From contig NC_083570.1 of NCBI RefSeq assembly GCF_027579695.1, forward strand, positions 5,735,001-5,799,000: DNA of 64,000 nucleotides. The letters run 5' to 3'. Source of the stretch: Neoarius graeffei. Its lineage: Eukaryota > Chordata > Actinopteri > Siluriformes > Ariidae. Shown one piece after another: positions 49,980-59,365 of this stretch. Each line of letters starts with the position of its first letter. Position 1 is the first letter of the stretch. The notes under the pieces were generated by a model that did not search any database, had not been told where the DNA came from, and was given only the letters and a program-made list of their open reading frames with translations. The position numbers were made by a program, and so were the translations under genes.

Positions 49980-50869
49980 AGTCTAGTAAACTAGACCCAC
50001 CCGCCTAGTGGCCAAAAATATTTTTGCCTAGCGAGTGGGTCTAGCCTCGCACCATATAAACAAAAACACTCCGGGCATCAAATCGTGCCCGCCAATCACA
50101 ACGCAAGGTTTTTGTTTGGATTCTTTGGGCGGGCTTTTGCAGGAGTGACGACAAAGCTGCGCGACGCTGGAGAAAGCACAACAGGAAAGATGGCTACGGC
50201 TAGTGAACAGTGCGCGTTTGACTCCGCTTTGGAATCAGTTTTAGAAGAATCAGACTTGGAGTTTTCGTTGAAACATGAGCAGGAAGAGGCTCTCCGCTCA
50301 TTCCTTTTCAAGAAGGACGTTTTCGCTGTTTTGCCGACCGGCTATGGCAAAAGTCTGATCTACCAGCTGGCTCCGCTCGTAGCCAAAAGGATGGGGCTAG
50401 TTTGTGCAGTACGAAGAATTAATAAACAGCTTTGAAACATTACTTTTTGATTGTTTCTTATTTTCCCGTTATTTTAAATTTAAGGGAAATTATTTCACCA
50501 AACACCACTAAATAAAAACTCTCAAAAACAGTTTAAGCAAACCCTTGAAAAACACTTGGGAAAAAAAAAAAAAACAAGTGTATGTTAAGTATGTGGTACA
50601 GACTCCAAACTTGTGGTCATTATCTCCAAACTTCTTAATATCTAGAACCTGTTTATTAATTAATACGCATTTTGAAAAATATTTCAAGGTCTCCCCCACT
50701 GCTTTCTGTCGCTCTGACTACGTCACAGTCACTGTTGCGCTGATTGGTCAGAGCGTTGGCCTATACGCACAGAGACAGTTTGAAAGACAGCGGTTTGTTC
50801 CTCCCACCCCCGTCAGAAATGTCTATGGATCGAGGCCAGACTAAATATTCACAGTCTGGCTTGCCAGGC
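49980..50869 (+). mobile_element. Nested element carrying a RecQ-helicase fragment
   Basis: TAATGAAGACCT flanks the element at 49968-49979 and 50870-50881. That gives a target duplication of 9-12 bp, depending on how the terminal TA is assigned. The ends are imperfectly inverted: TAGTCTAGTAAACTAGAC on the left and TAGCCTGGCAAGCCAGAC on the right read inward, matching at about 13 of 18 positions. Each end also folds on itself: CTAGACCCAC/GTGGGTCTAG at 49991-50044, and GCCAGACT/AGTCTGGC near 50836-50861. The superfamily is not certain. A 9-bp duplication would suit Mutator-like elements, but I do not commit to that. Confidence 0.7.
50190..50435 (+). pseudogene. Truncated RecQ-family helicase, N-terminal part only
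   Basis: The 81-codon frame includes LKHEQEEALRSFLFKKDVF, a Q-motif-like stretch, then AVLPTGYGKSLIYQLAPLV. The latter contains the Walker A motif GYGKS, typical of RecQ-type superfamily 2 helicases. After AKRMG the family similarity stops and a stop codon follows 12 codons later. The DEAH box and the rest of the helicase core are missing, so no activity is expected. I start at ATG 50190 because MATASEQ begins the conserved-looking part, although the frame is open back to 50085. It probably represents the first coding exon of a multi-copy helicase gene kept in a non-autonomous element. Confidence 0.7.
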
Positions 50870-51090
50870 TAATGAAGACCTGCTATATTATGTAAAGCAA
50901 TTAACTAAATAAATAACGAGCAAAAGCGTCATTTTTACTAATTAGAGCAATACAATTTCAGCGTAGAAGGGCGATTTTTGTCTTGGGTTAGATGTGCGAA
51001 GGGCACCGTTGCTTACAAGCAAAAAGGTCGATTGGATGGTCGAAATGTCCAGGATTTTTGTCAGACACAGGTGGCAACCCTAGTCACGGA

Positions 51091-51450
51091 GCTAAACCGG
51101 TTAGTTCGCGCTGTAGTTGAAGCCTGTTTCATAAACATCTTCCCCAACCTGCACTGCTTAACTCGACATGATGAAGAATTTCCGGTTTCTGTTCTAATTA
51201 ATAACGGTTAGCTGCTGTTTAAATTACATTTTATTCTGTCTGTTCATTTCATCTGCAGCAAGGAAGCCAACGAACAAGAACATATTTCAACAGTTAAATA
51301 ATAATCGACATATATCAGCAACAACTTGAAATATTAATGTTGTTGGAACTCTATTGTTTCCACGTTTTACAGAAATTTTAAACAACATTTACCTCACCGC
51401 ACCAAACCGGCTTCACCGCGCGGGATCAGTCCCCTGACGTCACAGTCTGA
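51091..51450. other. Spacer without recognised content
   Basis: This follows the hAT target duplication and precedes the minisatellite. AT-rich stretches give way to a short CpG-rich part near 51393-51440 that includes TGACGTCA. No gene is seen. Confidence 0.5.
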
Positions 51451-52668
51451 ACCAGTCATACACACCACCTAGTGGCCAGTGTTAGTAATTACCAGTCATA
51501 CACACCGCCTAGTGGCCAGTGTTAGTAATTACCAGTCATACACACCGCCTAGTGGCCAGTGTTAGTAATTACCAGTCACACACTGCCTAGTGGCCAGTGT
51601 TAGTAATTACCAGTCACACACCGCCTAGTGGCCAGTGTTAGTAATTACCAGTCATATACACCGCCTAGTGGCCAGTGTTAGTAATTACCAGTCACACACC
51701 GCCTAGTGGCCAGTGTTAGTAATTACCAGTCACACACTGCCTAGTGGCCAGTGTTAGTAATTACCAGTCATACACACCGCCTAGTGGCCAGTGTTAGTAA
51801 TTACCAGTCACACACCGCCTAGTGGTCAGTGTTAGTAATTACCAGTCACACACCGCCTAGTGGCCAGTGTTAGTAATTACCAGTCATACACACCGCCTAG
51901 TGGCCAGTGTTAGTAATTACCAGTCACACACCGCCTAGTGGCCAGTGTTAGTAATTACCAGTCACACACCGCCTAGTGGCCAGTGTTAGTAATTACCAGT
52001 CATACACACCGCCTAGTGGCCAGTGTTAGTAATTACCAGTCACACACCGCCTAGTGGCCAGTGTTAGTAATTACCAGTCACACACTGCCTAGTGGCCAGT
52101 GTTAGTAATTACCAGTCACACACCGCCTAGTGGCCAGTGTTAGTAATTACCAGTCATACACACCGCCTAGTGGCCAGTGTTAGTAATTACCAGTCCCACA
52201 CCGCCTAGTGGCCAGTGTTAGTAATTACCAGTCACACACTGCCTAGTGGCCAGTGTTAGTAATTACCAGTCACACACCGCCTAGTGGCCAGTGTTAGTAA
52301 TTACCAGTCATACACACCGCCTAGTGGCCAGTGTTAGTAATTACCAGTCACACACCGCCTAGTGGCCAGTGTTAGGAATTACCAGTCACACACCGCCTAG
52401 TGGTCAGTGTTAGTAATTACCAGTCATACACACCGCCTAGTGGCCAGTGTTAGTAATTACCAGTCACACACCGCCTAGTGGCCAGTGTTAGTAATTACCA
52501 GTCATACACACCGCCTAGTGGCCAGTTAGTAATTACCAGTCACACACCACCTAGTGGCCAGTGTTAGTAATTACAGTCACACACCGCCTAGTGGCCAGTG
52601 TTAGTAATTACCAGTCACACATCGCCTAGTGGCCAGTGTTAGTAATTACCAGTCATAGACACCGCCTA

Positions 52669-53034
52669 GGGCGGCACGGTGTTGTAGTGGTTAGCGCTGT
52701 CACCTCACAGCAAGATGGTCCTGGGTTCGAGCCCCGGGGCCGGCGAGGGCCTTTCTGTGCGGAGTTTGCATGTTCTCCCCGTGTCCGCGTGGGTTTCCTC
52801 CGGGTGCTCCGGTTTCCCCCACAGTCCAAAGACATGCAGGTTAGGTTAACTGGTGACTCTAAATTGACCGTAGGTGTGAATGTGAGTGTGAATGGTTGTC
52901 TATGTGTCAGCCCTGTGATGACCTGGCGACTTGTCCAGGGTGTACCCCGCCTTTCGCCCGTAGTCAGCTGGGATAGGCTCCAGCTTGCCTGCGACCCTGT
53001 AGAAGGATAAAGCGGCTAGAGATAATGACATGAG
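52669..53034 (+). mobile_element. tRNA-derived SINE, Mermaid-like, copy 1
   Basis: The head GGGCGGCACGGTGTTGTAGT contains an A-box-like segment (TAGTGGTTAGCGC) and a B box (GGTTCGAGCCCC), the internal RNA polymerase III promoter of a tRNA-derived SINE. The body has the teleost stretch GGAGTTTGCATGTTCTCCCC and the tail domain GGGATAGGCTCCAGCTTGCC, ending in GATAATGACATGAG. It is 366 bp, about full length for this family. ACACCGCCTAG before and ACACTGCCTAG after look like a target duplication, but they are also simply array sequence. Confidence 0.85.
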
Positions 53035-53477
53035 ACACTGCCTAGTGGCCAGTGTTAGTAATTACCAGTCACACACTGCCTAGTGGCCAGTGTTAGTAAT
53101 TACCAGTCCCACACCGCCTAGTGGCCAGTGTTAGTAATTACCAGTCATAGACACCGCCTAGTGGTCAGTGTTAGTAATTACCAGTCACACACCGCCTAGT
53201 GGCCAGTGTTAGTAATTACCAGTCATAGACACCGCCTAGGGCGGCATGGTGTTGTAGTGGTTAGCGCTGTCACCTCACAGCAAGACGGTCCTGGGTTCGA
53301 GCCCCGGGGCCGGCGAGGGCCTTTCTGTGCGGAGTTTGCATGTTCTCCCTGTGTCCGCGTGGGTTTCCTCCGGGTGTTCCGGTTTCCCCCACAGTCCAAA
53401 GACATGCAGGTTAGGTTAACTGGTGACTCTAAATTGACCGTAGGTGTGAATGTGAGTGTGAATGGTTGTCTGTCTAT

Positions 53478-54150
53478 TGCCGCTTTTCCACTACAAACGC
53501 GGCTGAGTCGGGCTGAGCCGTGCCGTGCTGAGTCGGGCTGAGCGGGGCTGTTGGAGTTGCATTTCGACTACAAACGCGCTGAACCGTGCTGGCTGGAAGT
53601 GGGTGGACACATTGGGTGGAGTTAGCGAAAGTCGGTGGACGTCACGTGATGTCGTTAAGCAGCGCAAACAGTGACATCAGTGAGCTTTTAAGCGGTAGTC
53701 ACAACCCGAATAGTAAACAATGAACATGGAGGACATGGAGTCGTTAGTGTTGCTGGTCTTGGTTCTGTGGCTTGTTGTCACCGACAACGCGGACAGATAC
53801 TGGCAAGAGCGTATAGATGAGGCGAGGCGCATAAGGCTTCATAATTCTCGTAATTCTCCTTCTTCCGGGTTTGCGGTGTTTACAGATCCCAGCGTGCTCG
53901 CGGGGCGTGTGAGGACACTCCTCCTCACCAATCAGTGCACAGGGGAGTGTCTGCTCACGCCCCCAACCTCACTCGGCACGGTTTGGCTTGCTTCAGCCCC
54001 ACTCCAAAACGGTGCGAGTTTTAGGGGCTAAGCAGGGCTGAAACGAGCTGAGTCGTGCTGGTTTTTGGTAGTCGAAACGCGAGCCGTGTCGGGCTGAAGT
54101 GAGCTGAAGCGAGCTGAAGTGAGCTGAAAAAGGGTAGTGGAAAAGGGCCA
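53478..54150 (+). mobile_element. Harbinger-like non-autonomous element inside the SINE
   Basis: Inverted ends TGCCGCTTTTCCACTAC and, from the right, TGGCCCTTTTCCACTAC match at 15 of 17 positions. Flanks are TAT on the left and TAA on the right. The uninterrupted SINE copy reads CTATGTGTC at this site, so a 3-bp TWA target duplication with one later change is likely, as expected for PIF/Harbinger. Both subterminal regions are full of GGCTGAG and GAGCTGA repeats in opposite orientation. Confidence 0.75.
53720..54031 (+). CDS. Short frame inside the Harbinger-like element
   Basis: The 103-codon frame begins MNMEDMESLVLLVLVLW and continues with DRYWQERIDEARRIRLHNSR. It resembles the beginning of proteins carried by fish Harbinger-like elements, but no DDE transposase or Myb/SANT domain can be read. 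The last third overlaps the right subterminal repeats, so the C-terminus is not genuine. It is probably a remnant of the first exon of the autonomous parent. Confidence 0.3.
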   Translation: MNMEDMESLVLLVLVLWLVVTDNADRYWQERIDEARRIRLHNSRNSPSSGFAVFTDPSVLAGRVRTLLLTNQCTGECLLTPPTSLGTVWLASAPLQNGASFRG

Positions 54151-55184
54151 TAAGTGTCAGCCCTGTGATGACCTGGCGACTTGTCCAGGGTGTACCCCGC
54201 CTTTCGCCCGTAGTCAGCTGGGATAGGCTCCAGCTTGCCTGCGACCCTGTAGAAGGATAAAGCGGCTAGAGATAATGAGATGAGATGAGATGAGATGAGA
54301 TGAGATGAGATGAGATGAGATAATGAGATGAGATGAGATGAGATGAATGAGATGAGATGAGACACTGCCTAGTGGTCAGTGTTAGTAATTACCACTCGTA
54401 CACACCGCCTAGTGGCCAGTGTTAGTAATTACCAGTCACACACCGCCTAGTGGTCAGTGTTAGTAATTATCAGTCATACACACCGCCTAGTGGCCAGTGT
54501 TAGTAATTACCAGTCACACACTGCCTAGTGGCTAGTGTCAGTAATTACCAGTCCCATACCGCCTAGTGGCCAGTGTTAGTAATTACCAGTCATAGACACC
54601 GCCTAGTGGTCAGTGTTAGTAATTACCAGTCACACACCGCCTAGTGGTCAGTGTTAGTAATTACCCGTCATACACACCGCCTAGTGGCCAGTGTTAGTAA
54701 TTACCAGTCACACACCGCCTAGTGGTCAGTGTTAGTAATTATCAGTCATACACACCGTCTAGTGGTCAGTGTTAGTAATTACCAGTCACACACCGCCTAG
54801 TGGCCAGTGTTAGTAATTACCAGTCACACACCGCCTAGTGGCCAGTGTTAGTAATTACCAGTCACACACCGCCTAGTGGCCAGTGTTAGTAATTACCAGT
54901 CATACACACCGCCTAGTGGCCAGTGTTAGTAATTACCAGTCACACACTGCCTAGTGGCCAGTGTTAGTAATTACCAGTCATAGACACCGCCTAGTGGCCA
55001 GTGTTAGTAATTACCAGTCCCACACCGCCTAGTGGCCAGTGTTAGTAATTACCAGTCACACACCGCCTAGTGGCCAGTGTTAGGAATTACCAGTCACACA
55101 CCGCCTAGTGGTCAGTGTTAGTAATTACCAATCATACACACCGCCTAGTGTCACCAACGGGCTGACATTCGCCTTTTTTTCCAG

Positions 55185-55304
55185 ACGAGTCACAGACATG
55201 ATGAGTCTGTCACCGAGAGTCACAGGCATGATGAGTCTGTCACAGAGAGCCACAGGCATGATGGAGGAAGGGAACAGACAGAGACCTGCTCTGAAGATGA
55301 ACTG
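55185..55304 (+). CDS. Possible 120-bp symmetric exon with internal 33-bp repeats
   Basis: A polypyrimidine tract (GCCTTTTTTTCCAG) ends in AG at 55184, and AACTG is followed by GTAAAG at 55305. These are good acceptor and donor sequences around 120 bp with one open frame. Both borders are phase 2, so the exon could be skipped or duplicated without shifting the frame. The peptide holds three copies of an 11-residue unit (RVTDMMSLSP, RVTGMMSLSQ, RATGMMEEG). If real, the exon lies just after the minisatellite, which would then sit in an intron. No other exon of such a gene was found, and I do not recognise the family. Confidence 0.35.
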
Positions 55305-55855
55305 GTAAAGAGCATTGTATTACGAGTCCTTAAAACAACTTTACATTATTTTTAACCTCATCATAGGCTGCATGTCATCAGTAGGCTAGTAATAAGAGCA
55401 TACTATCCTTTAATTAAATGTAAGTAAATTAAATAAAATTATCATTTTGGTCAGTCATAATTATCATTTTCGTCAGTCCCTCTATAAGAGGGATTTCACT
55501 GACGTCACCCGAAACCGGAAGTAAACAGACCCTGCGCCATATTGGAAGACCAACAAACTCGTGATTATGGGGAAATAACAGCAGCGGTATGTGAACCCAT
55601 GAGAATAAAGTGGAGTGGCAAACGACTTAAACAAACAAATCTGAGCTGTTTTATTTATGATTTATTGGCCCAACAGTAGACTTGAAAGAAACCTGTGTGA
55701 GACTTGGCAAAAAACTGTGGATATAATGGATAAGTCTGTGCATGATCTGCGGACACTTTGAGGTAAGCAAACGCAAGAAATTCAGATTTAAAACATGCTA
55801 AATTGGCCCCAAGTTGATAACTGTATGAGGAGCAAGCCTCCCAGACTTCTACAAT

Positions 55856-55857
<2 letters not shown>

Positions 55858-55896
<39 letters not shown>
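55858..55896. repeat. (AAT)n microsatellite flanked by inverted arms
   Basis: About 13 triplets. AGGAGCAAGCC on the left and GGCTTGCTCTCC on the right could pair around it. Confidence 0.85.
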
Positions 55897-56092
55897 TTAG
55901 GATGGTTTGGGGCTTGCTCTCCCTCCTATTATATAAATAAAGCCTAATTGTTGTGTAGGCATATATCATAAATACATATGTATAATTTGGATAAATTAAT
56001 CTAAATTATGGATACCTTAATAGTCACAAAAATTATTAATTTTTCAACTGAAAAGATATATTATTAAAAGATATAAATATCAACAAGATTAC

Positions 56093-56419
56093 CTTGGCCA
56101 TAACTATGTGTAGGTTATTCTTAATAACAGCTGTAATATCACGAACCAAGCCACTAACAACATAATTGTAAGCCTGTAGCCCTTTGTAGGCTTTCAAGTC
56201 ATCAGCAGTGTAGGCACTGGGTGTAAACAACAAATAGTTTACAATGTCTGGGTAGCAAACAGATGGCAGAATTGGTGTCCGGTCCTCCTTATGTTTCCAT
56301 TCTCCCTTGCCGCGAGTCTTATCATATGGGTCAAACCCATCAATCACAGCGAGTTTCTGCACATACCGTGCCCTTTCTGCAGCTGGTAATGTACTCACAT
56401 AACCCGAATTATCAGCCAT
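56093..56419 (-). pseudogene. First coding exon of a YqaJ/SWIM-type transposon protein
   Basis: From ATG at 56419 the 109 codons read MADNSGYVSTLPAAERARYV, FDPYDKT, VCYPDIVNYLLF and DDLKAYKGLQAYN, ending VMAK immediately before GTAATC, a donor site. This is the N-terminal pattern of the multi-copy fish proteins that continue with a SWIM zinc finger and a YqaJ exonuclease domain. Those parts should lie on the - strand below 56093, but only AT-rich DNA and the other element end follow. The exon itself is intact, with no stop or frameshift. Without the nuclease domain it has no expected activity. Confidence 0.65.
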
Positions 56420-56461
56420 CGTGTCACTTCACTCTCGCTCGTAGTTTGTTTTATATTGTGA

Positions 56462-56489
56462 GTATGTATGTATGTATGTATGTATGTAC
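56462..56489. repeat. (GTAT)n microsatellite
   Basis: Seven GTAT units lie just upstream of the YqaJ/SWIM-type exon. Confidence 0.85.
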
Positions 56490-56556
56490 TTGAGGTCTTC
56501 CAATATGGCGCCCTAACAAAATCTCGTGGTACGGTGACGTCACGTGGTAGCCCTCT

Positions 56557-56713
56557 ATTCTTGAACGCCTCCATATTTTTGGGCCATTGATAAAGTCAAT
56601 ATCTTTTCTACAAAGTTCTATGTTGTTTTGAGCTATTAACCAGGGTAATGCTCCTTTCTATTGCTTTGGTAGCCATTTTTTTTGTAGCAATTTGGCATTT
56701 CTGCATTTGTTTG

Positions 56714-56744
<31 letters not shown>

Positions 56745-57927
56745 ACTAGCTCTGGTGTGACAGATTTTCATGCAATGTTTTACATGATTTTTGTATGTTG
56801 TATTGCATTACATGTTTTGCAGTTGCACATTCTGTTGTTTTGTGTTTTGCCTGATACACAATAAAAAAACAAGATATAAATGTTAACATGTTCATTGGTA
56901 ATTGTATTCATCAAAACAATGTTCTAGATAAGTACATCTTTATCAATAGGCCCATATGAAATGCACTTAAAAATATTTTGGGAAGGGCTCAAATTTGGAC
57001 CCCCTCAATATTTATACCATGGTTACGCCCTTGGTCAATGAAGTCAGTGATTGAACTGTGTGCAAATGATGCTTGCTGCAGTACCGTTGGCATTTTCAAT
57101 CGGTTTCGTACTGGTAGCCGAGCGCTCAGATTTTAACCTGGGTGCCATGATTCAGCCGATGCCACCAAATCACAGTCGGCATGAGCTGCAGTTTTATGGA
57201 AGCGGCACGCTCCCGGTTGCCGTGGCTCAGCCGATGCTCAGTCAGACGGAGCCAATTAAAGACCTGGCCCAATTGCGGTTGCCACTATTCAGCCGATGGC
57301 GCTGGAGGTTTTACAGAAGCTGCCCGATTCTCATTGCTACTTGGGTAGTGATAAGTATTACAAATTAAGCTACACTCACACACACACCCCTGGTGTGGAA
57401 ATGAAAAAAAATTAAAAAGAAGGAGAAAAAATTAAAAAAAAATCACACTGATCATAAAAAAATTAAGTTAAAAAAAGAAAGTTATGTTGAGTATGCAAAC
57501 TCTTGTTCATTACATTTCATTTCATAATTGCAACCGCATGTGTTGTATTCATTGTTGCAAAACTTGTTCTGTAAATAGTTCGTTTGCTATCGTGATCAAA
57601 ACCATTGATCTGAAGCTCAATGCTGATGCTGTCCTGTAAATAGTTTTCTAATCAGCAATAAATATAACAATTTCTGATCAACCCATATCAATTGCATGCT
57701 TAAAATAACATACTGGTTAAAGCCCCGCCCATTTCAAGACAACCAGCCCCACTTCCGGGTTAAATCCAGCCCACTTCTGGGTTAAATCCCGCCCACTTCA
57801 TGGTATGGATACAGATACAGATAATTCATATGGTTTACAGATAATGCTGTACTCGCTCATCCCTAGTTAATACATTGCCCATTCCACAATTGTATCAAGG
57901 CATTTAAAGTCATCTGTGTCCTCTCAG
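56557..57927. other. Intergenic or intronic DNA with simple repeats and element ends
   Basis: There is a (TG)n run at 56718-56743 and poly-A-rich sequence at 57403-57470. Three diverged copies of a ~22-bp unit (CCAGCCCACTTCTGGGTTAAAT) lie at 57742-57800. GCTCATCCCTA at 57856-57866 looks like a transposon terminus. A 105-codon frame at 57051 matches nothing I know and contains repeated CAGCCGATG. No gene is assigned. Confidence 0.5.
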
Positions 57928-59130
57928 ATTGAGTCCAACGAAACTGAAACTGGAATGGACCTCAGTAAAAATCAGTCTCAGGTTACAGAAGATATTGATA
58001 TTAGTTCATTGTACATGAGGAATCTGTGCCTGTTTTACATGCAACTCCAGGCAAAGTACCTGGTTCCATCATCAACTATTCAAATGATTGTTGAAGAAAT
58101 TAATGGCCTGAATGCCATTTGTCATCAGTACACAAAAGACAAGATTAAAGAGACACTTAGAGCTAATAGTAACATGTCAGATGCTGAGCTTGATTCAGTT
58201 TTTCAGAGTCTCCAGGAAACTGATTTGCATGCTGCATGTAGCTCTCATCTCTCCACTGAACATACCAGGAGGCAGTATTTTGAGAGGAACTTTGCCTATG
58301 TGCACCCAGAAAATGTTTACCTGGGCACCAATGAACATAGAAGAGACTGTTATGCACAATACATACCCTTGCATGACACTTTAAGAGCCATTCTAAAAGA
58401 TCCTGTTGTGTGGGAAGAGTGTGTGGAGTCTCAAAATCGTCCTGTTTCTGATATCATCTTAAGTGATATTTGTGATGGCTCTGTCTTCAAATCCAAAGAC
58501 TTGTCTCTACAAGCAGGTGACGTAGTCCTGAAACTGATTTTGTATCAGGATGCGTTTGAAGTTGTGAACCCACTTGGGTCATCCAGGAGAAAAGATAAAC
58601 TTGCCGGAGTATACTTCACACTCGCTGACTTTAAGCCATTCCATCGTTCCAGTATTGACAATATGCAGTTAGTACTGTTGTGCAAAGAGACAGACTTTAA
58701 ATCCTTTGGTCAGGACAGTGTTTTCGAGATTGTTGTCAGACCTGAGACAACTTGAAGAACACGGACTCGTGACACCCTCTGGTCGTGTGGTTCGAGCAAC
58801 CATAATATCTATTGCAGGTGACAATTTGGGGTCACACTGCATTGGTGGCTACACTCAGAATTTCAGCACCTCCAAGTACTTCTGCAGGTATTGTGAGGTA
58901 CAAAGAGACCAACTTGAGAGTGTGAGTCAGAGCTTTCCTGTACAAACAGTTGATAACTACAAAGAAGCAGTGCAGTTATTGCAGGAGAGTGATGTGAATC
59001 ATGTCAAAGGCATACATTGTGACTCCATCTTCAACACTCTGAAATATTTCCATGTATGTCAGCCAGGCCTTCCTCCATGCATAGGGCATGACTTGTTTGA
59101 GGGAGTTGTAGCCTATGACTTAGCCATTTA
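57928..59130 (+). pseudogene. Teleost multi-copy transposase-like gene, 5' part, frameshifted and interrupted
   Basis: An acceptor (TCCTCTCAG) precedes 57928, so this is an internal exon and the true start lies upstream. The first frame runs to a stop at 58753-58755. It includes VVNPLGSSRRKDKLAGVYF and MQLVLLCKETD. At about 58740 similarity moves to another frame (DLRQLEEHGL, GDNLGSHCIGGYTQNFS, FCRYCEVQ, HVCQPGLPPC, GHDLFEGVVAYDLAIY). One added or two lost bases explain the shift. These motifs mark a multi-copy fish protein that I associate with tnp2/Transposase_21-like proteins; the GHDLFEG and RYC motifs are the basis. The frame is cut after DLAIY by the hAT insertion and resumes at 63642. 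Confidence 0.7.
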
Positions 59131-59365
59131 CAGCCCTGTACGCTTAGGTTTTTCACAAGGAGCACTTGTGCTCCTAAATGAAAAAAAATAGGAGCACAGA
59201 AAAAAATTTAGGAGCACTACGAATTTCTTAAATGCCATTTTTATTATTATTAAAACATCACTTTTTTACACTTACAGAATTAAATGGGGAAGATGTAATA
59301 AGTGTAACAATTCATTTCAATTCAATTCATTCAGACAAATCATTGACCCATAACCTCCCGCACCC

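Larger units (their letters stand above)
48733..51082 (+). mobile_element. Non-autonomous hAT-type element with nested insertions
   Basis: The 8-bp duplication GTCACGGA flanks the element at 48725-48732 and 51083-51090. The ends are inverted: TAGTGTTGCCACCTGTC on the left and, on the opposite strand, TAGGGTTGCCACCTGTG on the right. An 8-bp target duplication is the hAT signature. The 2350-bp interior holds CRE-like short repeats, a fragment of a transposase C-terminus, two hairpins sharing one loop, and a nested element with a helicase fragment. A full transposase is missing. Confidence 0.85.
53239..54361 (+). mobile_element. Same SINE, copy 2, split by a Harbinger-like element
   Basis: The 5' part is 53239-53477 and the 3' part 54151-54361. 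It has the same insertion phase and the same flanking variant (AGTCATAGACACCGCCTAG) as copy 1. Its tail is a long GATGA-type run (54276-54360). It differs from copy 1 by scattered substitutions such as GGCATGGTG and CTCCCTGTG. Confidence 0.85.
51451..55150. repeat. 38/40-bp minisatellite interrupted by two SINE copies
   Basis: Monomers come as 40 bp (starting ACCAGTCATACACACCGCCT) and 38 bp (starting ACCAGTCACACACCGCCTAG), both ending GTGTTAGTAATT. Array segments are 51451-52668, 53035-53238 and 54362-55150, about 58 monomers by length. In the first segment the lengths often follow the order 38-38-40, a roughly 116-bp higher-order period. Variants include CTGCCTAG for CCGCCTAG and GGTCAG for GGCCAG. 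The array has no unique spacers. Confidence 0.95.
55487..56556 (-). mobile_element. TIR-bounded element with a captured or retained transposon exon
   Basis: The left end AGAGGGATTTCACTGACGTC and the inverted right end GAGGGCTACCACGTGACGTC bound about 1070 bp. An exact 18-bp inverted match, GCGCCATATTGGAAGACC, lies at 55534-55551 and 56494-56511. TA-like dinucleotides border both ends, compatible with a TA duplication. Inside are one exon of a YqaJ/SWIM-type protein, an (AAT)n tract and a GTAT microsatellite. The remaining exons and the transposase are missing. ISL2EU is my best guess for the superfamily, because it combines TA duplications with a YqaJ-type protein. Confidence 0.65.

Noticed and set aside
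52669..52745. tRNA gene
   Set aside because: A and B boxes are present, but the cloverleaf is degraded and the sequence continues into a SINE body.
52636..53010. 124-codon frame over the first SINE
   Set aside because: It is a chance open frame through a non-coding SINE; the second copy carries a shorter, differently ended frame.
54021..54365. 114-codon - strand frame rich in SSHLIS repeats
   Set aside because: It is a translation of the GATGA-type microsatellite tail and flanking element sequence.
51451..55150. CRISPR-like regular repeats
   Set aside because: Monomers are directly adjacent with no unique spacers, and the context is a vertebrate genome, so this is a minisatellite.
57051..57368. 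105-codon frame with a hydrophobic start
   Set aside because: It contains repeated CAGCCGATG stretches, lacks a known motif, and has no splice or promoter context that I can support.
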